Source of the DNA: Xiphydria camelus
Taxonomy: Eukaryota; Arthropoda; Insecta; Hymenoptera; Xiphydriidae
NCBI GenBank assembly: GCA_963678675.1
Contig: OY783192.1
Span: 9,891,953-9,955,952 of the forward strand
Reading direction: 5' to 3'
DNA length: 64,000 nt
Within the stretch, counting starts at the first letter, position 1; each line of letters opens with the position of its first letter. This document shows positions 33,723 to 44,699 of the stretch, one piece after another. The notes under the pieces were generated by a model. That model made no database searches and had not been told where the DNA came from. It saw only the letters and a list, made by a program, of their open reading frames with translations. A program made the translations under genes and the position numbers.

Positions 33723-34227
33723 TAGACTGATTAAAAAAAGGCTTTTTTAATTCATTCTCTTGGCGGGTACTTAAAACGTTAGTATTTCATGTAACTTTGA
33801 ATATATCGCCGGGTGCACATTCTCACTCAATATTTAGTGGTATCTCAATCGCTTTTTCTGATTTCCATTTGAATAACACGGTCCCATTATAGGGAAATCA
33901 ATTGCACAATTTATTCCCCCGTGATTACCATTTAATTTTATTTAATAATTAAAAATAATATTTCTTTACGTCAATTACACCTAAAACTCAATTTTCCTAA
34001 TTTTTCACGGGGAAATTTTGTTACCGTAGAAGGAATTAGCACTAAACCAATGGTTCAACAATTTCATCGTGTTATTCAAATGGAAATCAGAAAAAGCGAT
34101 TGACACACTCCAAAATATTGAGTGATAATGTGCACCCGGCGACATATTCAAAGTTACATTAAATACTAACGTTTTAAGTGCCCGCCAAAAGAATTAGTGA
34201 AAAAAGCGTTTTTTTAAAATCAATCTA
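33723..34227. mobile_element. 505-bp MITE with 8-bp target duplication
   Basis: GTGTACAT stands directly on both sides (33715-33722 and 34228-34235). The element starts TAGACTGATT and ends AATCAATCTA. The inverted arms continue for more than 110 bp (GGCGGGTACTTAAAACGTTA, TATCGCCGGGTGCACAT). The insertion site is inside the GTGTACATGTACC box of the local repeat, whose uninterrupted form occurs many times in the window. An 8-bp duplication points to hAT- or P-type mobilisation. Confidence 0.85.
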
Positions 34228-34235
34228 GTGTACAT

Positions 34236-34520
34236 GTACCTCAATTCTATTTCATTTCTTCTCCGTCTCTGGGCAGGCACATTATTACGGTAGTACAGCG
34301 GTACAGCCTTATTCAGCCTTATCTCTCTAATCGGCATCAGTGATTCCTCATTGACCGTTGTTACACTAGAGACAAAGAAAAGATGAAATAGAAGTGAGGT
34401 ACATGTACACTTCACATTTGACAAGTCGGTGTATAAATTGGAACTTGTGATAGTACGGAAGAGGGAATATATCGGTAAAGAAAAAAATTATTAAAATTAT
34501 TATTTTTTTCTTTACCGATA
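34236..34520. repeat. Local repeat unit, mirrored at 37965-38170
   Basis: Carries the GAGGTACATGTACAC and GAGGGAATATATCGGTAAAG boxes and a palindromic centre (TTATTAAAATTATTATTTTTTT). Its left half reappears in reverse complement to the right of the 3.4-kb element, so the insertion landed in the middle of a palindromic unit. Confidence 0.6.
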
Positions 34521-34717
34521 TACCGTATGTCCAATGGCTAGTCGAGCAGGTGCAGCGACCTGAATTTTTCTGAAATTTGCCTTCGGCAGTGTTTTAGTTA
34601 GAGTTGGCTTTGGAAGATGGCGCTACGTACGAGCGAAATATTTGAAATGGTAAAAGCGGGAGGTAGATAAATGCGAGAGAAGTGAAGTGTAACCTCAAAA
34701 TTGTGAATGTTGGAATA

Positions 34718-34916
34718 ATGGTGAGTAATTGTTTGAAACGATAAGACATAATAATTCGGGTTTCTTTTCGATGTTCAACCAAATAACACGACTGATATTT
34801 AATTGCAGAGAGAAACTGATGCGACTGGCAGTCGTGGAGGAAGGGGCTACCGTCAACGTGGTCCTCGCCAGAGTGGTCGAGCTCTGCCTCGTCGACGAAA
34901 GGTGCAATTGAAATGA
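34718..34916 (+). other. Candidate two-exon mini-gene in the left arm
   Basis: An ATG at 34718-34720 is followed at once by a consensus donor (GTGAGT, 34721). The acceptor TTAATTGCAG ends at 34808, giving an 88-base intron. Exon 2 then runs in frame for 35 codons from the split ATG to TGA at 34914-34916. The predicted peptide is short, basic and RGG-like (G-S-R-G-G-R-G-Y-R-Q-R-G-P-R). The mirror copy lies at about 37570-37768 on the minus strand. Splicing and translation are inferred from sequence only. It could instead be a promoter-proximal remnant of a longer gene. Confidence 0.35.
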
Positions 34917-35099
34917 AATTAAAGTCTGAGTCAAGGTGAAAATTGGAAGACATGGAAAGAAAACGCGGCAGAGTCGCCGACAGAAGGAGTGAGTAAAGTG
35001 CGAAAGAAAAGTGCAGTGACGCCGAAAAACCATGTGGAAAACAGTGACGAACAGCAGCAGCAGCTGGTCGACACTGCTCAACTCCGCACCAGCTCCTGA

Positions 35100-35312
35100 A
35101 TGATATCTCGCCGATCGCGATACGCGGCCGCTCCGATGGACAACGATTCCAGACATTCGAGTCATAGTAGCAGCAAGGACAGCAGCAGCAGTAGCAGCGT
35201 CAACGGCAGGGGCACTCTTTTAAAGCGAAGGCAGTCCAAGACCGACTCGAATAGCTGTAAGAGAAAGACGCATCGGCAGAAACATGAAATATCGAAGCAA
35301 GACTTGCAATGA
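35100..35312 (+). pseudogene. Ser-rich/basic coding-like block, left arm
   Basis: A 70-codon frame with M-D-N-D-S-R-H-S-S-H, a Ser run and R-R-Q-S-K-T-D-S. After a TGA at 35310-35312 the same frame stays open for about 55 more codons (N-D-R-D-E-A-T-R-Q-R-R-K-S-S-P-R-R) to a TGA near 35479. A TGA within an otherwise long frame, shared by both arms, suggests decay before the arms were copied. Unrecognised. Antisense ORFs of 90-156 codons are shadows. Confidence 0.35.
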
Positions 35313-37172
35313 GAGTGTGGTAAAAGGAAGAAAAAAAATGACAGAGACGAGGCGACGAGACAGAGGAGGAAGTCGTCACCACGGAGGGTTCCTGAAACGG
35401 TACCAGTACTAGCAACGTGTGAAGAGTTCAAGAGAACGGGCCATCTACACCCAGTCGCAAATCATGCAGAGTTCCTGTGACACCCGACAGCGGCATCACG
35501 TCAGGAGTATGATCGGTGGAGATGAACGGGAGCCTCGCTGAAAAAGGAAGGAGCAGTGTTGGCGATGGCGGTGACAGCCCGGATCATGAACAAAGGCTGA
35601 AGAACCTTGAGCGTTTTGGATAAAAAGTGGACGTGACTCGAAGCAGTTATCGTAATCGATTTACGCCGACACTGGTGCCGTAGCCAATCTCGATTACAAT
35701 GGATTCTTCCAACTAGAGGCGGTTTCTATATCACTCGTCGCCGTTGATCCTTTCCCTCTTAATCCTTGTACATAATGCATCTGTTAATATGAAGTTTGAT
35801 CCGAAACCCTTCCATCCTTCCTATTGTAACACTCTCGTAACAATACGGTCCGATTATTTTATATTCATAAGGTTTTATCAGCTTTACGCGTTATTCCTCG
35901 TTATTTTCGTTATTTAACCTTGCATTCATACATTATTACTGATGGATTATTAATAAATTAATTCATGAAAGTGACTCTACTGGCTTGTGCTATTTTTCGT
36001 CCGGTATATCCTTCCGCAAGATATTTGGATAAATGTACCCCTTCGATCTTGAAGAGTTTGGTTGGAATAAGCAAGACGGATAGTGGAAAGAGTTTAGGCA
36101 TTAGGAGGCATACAAGATGTCACAATCAGCGGGACAGGATTTCGTGTAATCATGATTTATTAGAATTTTTTCATTCATAAAATTAGCTCCCGCAGGGGAA
36201 ATTACATTTTGTACTGTAAACAATGAGATAGATGTATCTCATTTAGAGCTACTAATGAAGTATAAAATATCAATTGAACACAGATTTGTTGATACAGAAA
36301 CGATTACTATCCACTTTACTTACTATAAATCATGATTACACGAAATCCTGTCCCGCTGATTGTGACATCTTGTATGCCTCCTAATGCCTAAACTCTGTCC
36401 ACTATCCGTCTTGCTTATTCCAACCAAACACTTCAAGATCGAAGGGGTACATTTATCCAAATATCTTGCGGAAGGAAATACCGGACGAAAAATAGCACAA
36501 GCCAGTAGAGTCACTTTCATGAATTAATTTATTAATAATCCATCAGTAATAATGTATGAATGCAAGGTTAAATAACGAAAATAACGAGGAATAATGCGTA
36601 AAGCTGATAAAACCTTATGAATATAAAATAATCGGACCGTATTGTTACGAGAGTGTTACAATAGGAAGGATGGAAGGGTTTCGGATCAAACTTCATATTA
36701 ACAGATGCATTATGTACAAGGATTAAGAGGGAAAGGATCAACGGCGACGAGTGATATAGAAACCGCCTCTAGTTGGAAGAATCCATTGTGATCGAGATTG
36801 GCTACGGCACCAGTGTCGGCGTAAATCGATTACGATAACTGCTTCGAGTCACGTCCACTTTTTATCCAAAACGCTCAAGGTTCTTCAGCCTTTGCTCATG
36901 ATCCGGGCTGTCACCGCCATCGCCAACACTGCTCCTTCCTTTTTCAGCGAGGCTCCCGTTCTTCTCCACCGTTCATACTCCTGACGTGATGCCGCTGTCG
37001 GATGTCACAGGAACTCTGCATGATTTGCGACTGGGTGTAGATGGCCCGTTCTCTTGAACTCTTCACACGTTGCTAGTACTGGTACCGTTTCAGGAACCCT
37101 TCGTGGTGACGACTTCCTCCTCTGTCTCGTCGCCTCGTCTCTGTCATTTTTTTTCTTTCTTTTACCACACTC

Positions 37173-37385
37173 TCATTGCAAGTCTTGCTTCGATATTTCA
37201 TGTTTTCGCCGATGCGTCTTTCTCTTACAGCTATTCGAGTCGGTCTTGGACTGCCTTCGCTTTAAAAGAGTGCCCCTGCCGTTGACGCTGCTGCTGCTGC
37301 TGCTGTCCTTGCTGCTACTATGACTCGAATGTCTGGAATCGTTGTCCATCGGAGCGGCCGCGTATCGCGATCGGCGAGATATCAT
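37173..37385 (-). pseudogene. Mirror copy of the Ser-rich block, right arm
   Basis: Same 70 codons as 35100-35312 with one visible amino-acid difference (H-R-R-K versus H-R-Q-K). It documents the high identity between the two arms. Confidence 0.35.
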
Positions 37386-38258
37386 TCAGGAGCTGGTGCG
37401 GAATTGAGCAGTGTCGACCAGCTGCTGCTGCTGTTCGTCACTGTCTTCCACATGGTTTTTCGGCGTCACTGCACTTTTCTTTCGCACTTTACTCACTCCT
37501 TCTGTCGGCGACTCTGCCGCGTTTTCTTTCCATGTCTTCCAATTTTCACCTTGACTCAGACTTTAATTTCATTTCAATTGCACCTTTCGTCGACGAGGCA
37601 GAGCTCGACCACTCTGGCGAGGACCACGTTGACGGTAGCCCCTTTCTCCACGACTACCAGTCGCATCAGTTTCTCTCTGCAATTAAATATCAGTCGTGTT
37701 ATTTGGTTGAACATCGAAAAGAAACCCGAATTATTATGTCTTATCGTTTCAAACAATTACTCACCATTATTCCAACATTCACAATTTTGAGGTTATACTT
37801 CACTTCTCCCGCATTTATCTACCTCCCGCTTTTACCATTTCAAATATTTCGCTCGTACGTAGCGCCATCTTCCAAAGCCAACTCTAACTAAAATACTGCC
37901 GAAGTCAAATTTCAGAAAAATTCAGGTCGCTGCACCTGCTCGACTAGCCATTGGACATACGGTATTCCCTCTTCCGTACTATCACAAGTTCCAATTTATA
38001 CACCGACCTGTCAAATGTGAAGTGTACATGTACCTCACTTCTATTTCATCTTTTCTTTGTCTCTAGTGTAACAACGGTCAATGAGGAATCACTGATGCGG
38101 ATTAGAGAGATAAGGCTGAATAAGGCTGTACAGCTGTACTACCGTAATTATTTACTTGATTATTGTACCTAATTCAATTCCGTCGTATCTGCTATTCTTC
38201 TGCCACGAATTTCCCAGATAGAAAAGTATGCCACAGGATTAGTGCAGTACCGCCAATA

Positions 38259-38584
38259 CAGTAGACTCGCGGTTATCCAAGTCCCAGTTAACCGAAACTC
38301 CGGATTAACTGAGGGCTCTCTCCTGACTCACAGCGACTCCTGTGTCGATGTTGCTGCAACATCGCTGCTTCCAAGAGAGGCAAAAAATTAACTCAAAAAT
38401 CCATCAAAGACTTCTTTGTAAGATAAAATACATATGTAAGTAAATATAAAACTGTATAATGTACCTTTTGGATTTTTCTTCGTCATCCACTAGCAATTTA
38501 AAAGAACTTCGGATTATTAGAGTTTTATTTTTAACTGAGGTACCCTCAGTCCCGATTACCTTGGATAATCGAGAATCTACTGCA
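38259..38584. mobile_element. Tigger/pogo-type MITE (CAGTAGACTC ends)
   Basis: Starts CAGTAGACTCGCGGTTATCC after TA and ends GGATAATCGAGAATCTACTG before CATA. The CAGTA...GGTTATCC terminal pattern with a TA target is typical of Tigger/pogo MITEs. Related uninterrupted sequence (CCGCCAATATATCGCCAAAG) is present at 38806-38830 and supports insertion at TA. Confidence 0.7.
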
Positions 38585-38589
38585 TACCG

Positions 38590-39393
38590 CCAAAGTTGAT
38601 GCAGATCTTGTCGAAGCACGTCGTGTCGGTAGAACCTGATATTTCTACCGTGGCATTGTACAGCAATTCTAGAGATTTTAAATTAGAGGCAAACTGCATA
38701 TATACTGTCAGTACAGGAAGACGGTTTTTTACCAGAACGCTGTGCAGCTATACTACCGTAATAAGGTGGAAAAGTGTGCCATAGGATTAGTGCCGTGCCG
38801 CCAAGACCGCCAATATATCGCCAAAGTTGACGCAGACCTTGTCGAAGCACGTCGTATCGGTAGAACCTGATATTTCTACGGTGGCATTGTACTGCAATTC
38901 TGGAGGAACTTTTCTATCTGGATCTGTTAAAAGTGCCTCTGAAATATAATATAATATTATAAGGTAAAAAATACAGTGGAAAGAAACAATTATTAGCGAG
39001 TACTAATAACCAATAAACTTCATATACCTTCGATACAAGCATGTAGAGAGTGCTGTATTTTTTAAAACCTCTTTCCCAGGCACTTCTTTAGCAGTCGTGA
39101 ATCCCTTTGGAGGGTCGTGAATCCCTGGGCAGGCACATTATTATGACGCTGAAAACAAAAATAGAATAACCACAAAGATATGTGTCCAAAGATTTTACCA
39201 AAATGAGGTTAAAACGATCAATTAGGAATTACTTATCTGATGGAACTTCTTCTGAGATACGGATGTCTCCTTTCCTACTCTTGATGCACAATCAACCAGG
39301 GAAAAAGCACTGCTTCCGTTCACTATTTTGATTCTTTGAAAAAGACGGCAAACGATTATTGAACTATACGGAGCGTCTGTCACATTTATCACT
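38590..39393. repeat. Further copies of the main repeat family
   Basis: 38590-38720 and 38810-38910 repeat the GTGGCATTGTAC/GACCTTGTCGAAGCA unit seen at 28100-28900. 39140-39393 repeats the terminal region of the long inverted repeat (CGATTATTGAACTATACGGA). No gene. Confidence 0.55.
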
Positions 39394-40187
39394 ATTGGGA
39401 TCGCTATTTACCGATGGCGGCGCTCGCGGCGCTGCGGAAACATGGCGGATATTGGGCATGCAGCACGCCGCGTACTTCAAATTCCAGCAACCGGTAGTAT
39501 ACAGTTGATCCGAATGAATTCATTTAATTGTTTGTGAAAATAAATGTCTACCTATATCTCGTTCTAAAAATGCTCATTTTTTAAAAACTTGGAGCAAGTT
39601 AACACTTCAAGTACCTACGTACCAATCCGAAACGCCAATATCGGCCATGTTTTTTATATCGATAATTCATTAGCTTCGACTGTAATGTACACTTTGAAAA
39701 TAATTTTTTACTTACTCCAGTATATATTTAAAAAATGTAATAAAAAAATATTTAATTTAAATAGTACTATCAGAGTTATTGGGTCAATCCGTATTTTAAT
39801 TTTACGAGACCGGCGAAAGTTGCTAAATAAGAATAGTACTGGTTAAAATTTATCACACAATCTATAATTATTTATTAGGGTTTTGTAACGGCCGAACCGT
39901 TGCAATATATTTCAATATAATTTATAAATATTTCAGAATTACTTCCATGTTAAAATGCATGATTTTATCATTTATATACAACAAATAATTTGATAGGACA
40001 TGCCTTAGAAACGCCCGTTCAAGCCCCGATCAGATATTAGGGACGCTTAAAATGAATGCGGTATGCGGTGCTTGACTCTTTTACCTATCGGTCGACGGAA
40101 TTTGAAGTTCGCGGCGTGCTGTACGACAATACCCGCCATGTTTCCGTAGCGCCGCGAGCGCCGCCATCGGTAATAAACGATCCCAAT
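39394..40187. mobile_element. Inverted-repeat element with GATGGCGGCGCTCG arms
   Basis: 39394-39500 (TTGGGATCGCTATTTACCG, GGCGGCGCTCGCGGCG, AACATGGCGG) is matched in reverse complement by 40085-40187. The core is A+T-rich with one 85-codon ORF of no known motif. About 0.8 kb, non-autonomous. It interrupts a copy of the long-inverted-repeat terminus. Confidence 0.6.
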
Positions 40188-40365
40188 ACGCTTTCAGGGC
40201 ATGCCTTAGAAGCGCCCGGTCGGGCCCCGATCGGGTACGCCCGGTAGGGCATGCCCTAGAAGCGCCCGGCTGGGCCCCGATGCTACATCGGGCAAGCCCG
40301 ATCGCATTTCTACTCGGGAACCCCGTCAACCTCGTATTTGACACTTACAAGGAGAGTATTCGAGG
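40188..40365. repeat. GC-rich GCCCGATCGGG word block
   Basis: Two or three tandem copies of GGGCATGCC(T/C)TAGAAGCGCC, each followed by GGGCCCCGAT. Same vocabulary as 32640-32850 and 39998-40048. Confidence 0.5.
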
Positions 40366-40460
40366 TGTACCTCACCGATTTTCTTCATTCTGCGATATGT
40401 TGTAGTACATCAAAAAACATTAGACACATATTTTTTTATACGTGCTAATTCGGTCATTTA

Positions 40461-41365
40461 GTGCACCGAAAAACATTAGATACGTATTTTTTTTGTTACG
40501 TGCTAATTCTGTCATTTAAGTGGTAAAAACCACCCCTAAACTTGACCCCCTAAAACCAATTTTCTACGATTTCTCAAAAACTACGTTGAATTTCTTAACG
40601 AAACAAATTGAATATTATTCCTTATCGAAAGACGATGACATGTGAAGTACTTTTACACTCGGTGGTTGCATCCCTCATTTTTCGCAGGGGTAAAACCAAG
40701 TTTTTCCACAATTTTTTCGCCACAGATGTTACCAAATTTATTAAATCTGGATAACAATTATTCTATTATAAAGAAAAAAAGAAATTAAAGTTGACGTATT
40801 TCGGGGTTTTTCGAAAAACTTTCCCTCGAAAGGATAAACCACCCCTAAATTAAATGTATTTTATTTTTAATAAAAAAGCTTATTTTCTTCATTCTGCGAT
40901 ATATCATAGTGCACCGAAAAACATTAGACACGTATTTTTTTTGTTACGTGCTAATTCTGTCATTTAAGTGGTAAAAACCACCCCTAAACTTGACCCCCTA
41001 AAACCAATGTTTTACGATTTCTCAAAAACTACGTTGAATTTCTTAACGGAACAAATTGAATATTATTCCTTATCGAAAGACGATGACATGTGAAGTACTT
41101 TTACACTCGGTGGTTGCATCCCTCATTTTTCGCAGGGGTAAAACTAAGTTTTTCCACAATTTTTTCGCCACAGATGTTACCAAATTTATTAAATCTCGAT
41201 AACAATTATTCTATTATAAAGAAAAAAAGAAATTAAAGTTGACATATTTCGGGGTTTTTCGAAAAACTTCCCCTCGAAAGGGTAAACCACCCCTAAATTA
41301 AATGTATTTTATTTTTAATAAAAAAGTTCTTATTTTCTTCATTCTGCGATATATCATAGTGCACC
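40461..41365. repeat. Tandem duplication of the left end
   Basis: 40461-40908 and 40913-41365 are near-identical (GCACCGAAAAACATTAGA to TTATTTTCTTCATTCTGCG). The right end of the element has only one copy, so the duplication arose after or during insertion. Confidence 0.75.
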
Positions 41366-41398
41366 GAAAAACATTAGACGCGTATTTTTTCTGAAAAA

Positions 41399-42514
41399 GA
41401 GATCGGAAACGAAGATTTACGTTTTAAAGCTTCACATCAGTGGGTACATAATTTTTAAAAAGTTCATAGAATTGTGAGCAGAAAAATAAATAAATTTGTT
41501 ACTAAAAAAGCCCTTGAAGGTGCTGACTATTTACAGAGAAAAGCTGATGCTTTTGTAGCTGAAACTAAACAAGTAATTCAAGAGAAAGGTATAGAGAACG
41601 TTTTTAATTTAGATCAGAGTGGATTTCAATTAGAAATACATTCTGGACGGACTTTAGCAGTTGAATGAGAACAACAAATTCAGTGTTTAGTACAGTCTGT
41701 TAGTTCAACAACCCACAGTTACACCATTCAGCCAATGGTATCAGATGATGGAAAGCGCATGTCACCACTTTTTATTGTACTGATGGAAAGAAGTGGTGAA
41801 TTTGGACCATTAGTAGAAGAGAGTTTATTTAGACCTCCTAACGTTTATATTATGGCTTCTAAATCAGGAAAACTGACTTCAGGTATTAACAGCTGAATTT
41901 TATATTCGACACTATTTTGCATACATAATTAAAATTGCTTAAAATTCAACATATTTTCAGATCATTTTAAAACTTGGCTGAAAGATGTATATTTTCCAAA
42001 TGTTGGAGCGTCAAGCGTTTTGCTGGTTGATTCGTGGAGTGGACATTGCTCTGCTGTTGTACAGAAAGCAACTCCTCCAAATAAAGAAATCGCTTTAAAA
42101 ATCATTCCGAAAGGTACAACTGGTAAAATACAGCCATTAGATGTATTTGGCTTTAGAATATGGAAGAATTATGTTAGATATTTTTCTGATAATGTAATAC
42201 TCATGAATGAAAATTTAAATCTCCACTTAAGAAACAACATCATCAAACTCCAATCTTTGGTTCACAATCAGTTATCTTCTCCACGATACATACATTTATT
42301 CAAATATTCGTGGTTTAAAAGTGGCTATACTAATGAAAAACCAAACGATTTTGAGAACCCGGTTGACTATGGTTTTGGAGATGACACTAGTGTATACTGT
42401 GAAATAGAGGGCTGCTCTAATATTGCAATTGTTAGATGTTCATGGTGTAAAAAATCACTATGTCTTCAACATTTTTTCCATAATTATCATTACCGTTCAA
42501 ATTATAAAAATTGA
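41399..42514 (+). pseudogene. pogo-like DDE transposase with a 78-base intron
   Basis: The frame begins within the CENP-B/Tc5-type DNA-binding part (S-H-Q-W-V-H-N-F, stop TAA, V-H-R-I-V-S-R-K-I). The first catalytic Asp is in N-L-D-Q-S-G-F (near 41615). A TGA follows at 41666. The intron 41883-41960 has good borders (CAG|GTATTA...ATTTTCAG|A); its removal aligns exactly with the intronless copy at 18.6 kb (S-E-H-F-K-T-W versus S-D-H-F-K-T-W). The second Asp is in L-L-V-D-S-W and the third in Q-P-L-D-V-F, with 36 residues between them. A Cys/His-rich tail (C-S-W-C, C-L-Q-H-F, H-Y) closes the protein. Two nonsense codons inactivate it. Frames are otherwise intact, so it is younger than the 16.6-kb copy. 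Confidence 0.75.
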
Positions 42515-43165
42515 TAATTGTCAAATTATTGTACCTACGATCATACATTGAAAACAAAGAATATTAAATGTATTTATAACAACGTTAATAAATGATCATT
42601 TAATTCACCACTTAAATGACAGAATTAGCACGTAACAAAAAAAAATACGCGTCTAATGTTTTTCGGTGCACTATGATATATCGCAGAATGAAGAAAATAA
42701 GAACTTTTTTATTAAAAATAAAATACATTTAATTTAGGGGTGGTTTACCCTTTCGAGGGGGTTTTTCGAAAAACCCCGAAATATGTGAACTTTAATTTCT
42801 TTTTTTCTTTATAATAGAATAATTGTTATCCAGATTTAATAAATTTGGTAACATCTGTGGCGAAAAAATTGTGGAAAAACTTAGTTTTACCCCTGCGAAA
42901 AATGAGGGATGCAACCACCGAGTGTAAAGTACTTCACATGTCATCGTCTTTCGATAAGGAATAATATTCAATTTGTTTCGTTAAGAAATTCAACGTAGTT
43001 TTTGAGAAATCGTAGAAAATTGGTTTTAGGGGGTCAAGTTTAAGGGTGATTTTCACCCCTTAAATGACCGAATTAGCACGTATAAAAAAATATGTGTCTA
43101 ATGTTTTTTGATGTACTACAACATATCGCAGAATGAAGAAAATCGGTGAGGTACACCTCGAATAC

Positions 43166-44373
43166 TCTCCTTGTTAGTGACAAAAAATAGAATTCGTCAT
43201 TCGGGCGTTCCGCGCCCTCATAATGAAAATATCTATAGTTGAGAGCAGCCCTGAGCAAATAAAACCATTTATAGGTATTAAGAGGAATGTACAAGCTTTA
43301 ATAAAATACTAAACTAAAAAGGAGGTTTTTGGAATTTTTAAAGAAATAGTCTCCGCAATCGTACGTGTAAAAATATAAGAAATATAAGTTTTACGAATAT
43401 TTTTTAAAATACTTATGAGATTTTTGTTTGTAATGGGGGGGGGGGGGCTTTAAATGTGTATGTAATCTACAAGGTAAGTGGATTTTTATTCACTTTATAA
43501 ATAAAAAAAGGGTTGACATACCGAAAAAAATATTCGTAAAACGAATATTCCTTATGTTTTTACACATATAATTGCGGAAGCTATTTCTCAAAAAATCCGA
43601 AAAACCTTTTCAGTTTAGTATTTTATTAAAGCTTGTACATTTTAATCTTAATATTTATACATCGTTTTATTTGCTCAGGGCTGCTCAAACCAAACTATAG
43701 ATATTTTCGTTATGAGGGAGCGAAACGCCCGAATGACAAATTCTATTTTTTGTCACTAAGGGCCGGTTTTACCAACAGGTATAAACGCGGTATAGCGCTA
43801 TACTGAGAATAACCATAAGGCTTATTGCTGGTTATTCTCAGTATAGCGCTATACCGCGTTTATACCGTGTTGGTAAAACCGGCCCTAAGTCTCAAATACG
43901 AGGTTGACGGGGTTCGAGGCGGGGTGTTGGGAGGCTCACTTTATATAAATAAGAAAAGGGTTGACATACCGAAAAAAATATTCGTAAAACTTATATTTCT
44001 TATCTTTTTGTACATATGATTGCGGAGGCTATTTCTCAAAGAAATTCGAAAAAACTTCTTTTCAGTTTAGTATTTTATTAAAGCTTGTACATTCCTCTTA
44101 ATACCTATATCGTTTTATTTGCTCAGGGCTGCTCAAACCAAACTATAGATATTTTCGTTATGAGGGCGCCAAACGCCCCCGATAAGAGATATAAGTTTTA
44201 CGAATATTTTTTTCGGTGTGTCAACCCTTTTCTTATTTATATAAAGTGAGGCCGTCAACCTCGTATTTGACACTTAGTGACAAAAAATAGAATTCGTCAT
44301 TCGGGCGTTTCGCGCCCTCAAAACGAAAATATCTATAGTTTGGTTTGAGCAGCCCTGAGCAAATAAAACGATA
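43166..44373. repeat. Inverted copies of a GTGACAAAAAATAGAATTC repeat
   Basis: 43175-43330 is mirrored at 43605-43756 and again partly at 44080-44170, with a further forward copy at 44275-44372. Shared words: AGTGACAAAAAATAGAATTC, CATTCGGGCGTTTCGCGCCC and TTGCTCAGGGCTGCTC. A run of about 15 G sits at 43435-43449. No gene. Confidence 0.6.
43757..43888. mobile_element. PIF/Harbinger MITE with TAA duplication
   Basis: TAA (43757-43759) GGGCCGGTTTTACCAACA ... TGTTGGTAAAACCGGCCC TAA (43886-43888). The 126 bp fold almost completely (GGTATAGCGCTATACTGAG and partner). Three-base TWA duplications are diagnostic of PIF/Harbinger. The same end (GTTTATACCGTGTTGGTAAA) terminates the Harbinger relic at 63.5 kb, which identifies the source family. 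Confidence 0.85.
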
Positions 44374-44699
44374 TACGTATGTCTGACGGCAAGCGCAACA
44401 GGGGCACTGTAACCTGAAATTTGACTTCGGCAGTGATAGTTAGAGTTGGATTCAACAGAGTGCGCTGCATAAAAGTGAAAAGTGTCAAACGTCTGATATC
44501 CCGATAGCTGTCAATTCTGGAGATCAAAGCTTTTCGTGTAACCCTAAAATCGTGAGTATTTGAATAATGTTGAGTAATTTTATAGTATAGTGGTAAGAAA
44601 TAATCATTCGGGTTTCTTCGGTGAAATTCCCGAATCTTTCTGAAGGAACAGGGATATTATGATTGCCAATTGCTTCTCTTCCGCGCTTACCGAACCTGA

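Larger units (their letters stand above)
34521..37964. mobile_element. CCGNATGTC-family 3.4-kb near-perfect palindrome
   Basis: Ends TACCGTATGTCCAATGGC and the reverse complement, flanked by TA. The two arms, about 34523-36160 and 36330-37962, are almost identical in reverse complement, around a roughly 170-bp centre (36160-36330). The subterminal GCCTTCGGCAGT and the split-ATG exon (34718-34808) are family traits. Inside each arm lie coding-like blocks with shared stop codons. Comparison with the neighbouring unit (ACCGATATATTCCC) shows that a single TA became two on insertion. Its mode of movement is unknown; it encodes no recognisable transposase. Confidence 0.8.
40366..43165 (+). mobile_element. 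pogo-like DNA transposon, copy 2
   Basis: Long inverted ends: 40366-41390 against 42590-43160, sharing CATTCTGCGATAT, CGTGCTAATTCTGTCATTTA, AACCACCCCTAAAC and TCGGTGGTTGCATCCC. The left end is present twice in tandem. A single transposase gene lies between. The gene is related to, but distinct from, that in 16207-20265, and the ends are unrelated. Confidence 0.7.

Noticed and set aside
34695..35165. 156-codon antisense ORF and its mirror at 37320-37790
   Set aside because: Shadow of the Ser-rich block and of the split-ATG exon. Composition and both-arm symmetry explain it.
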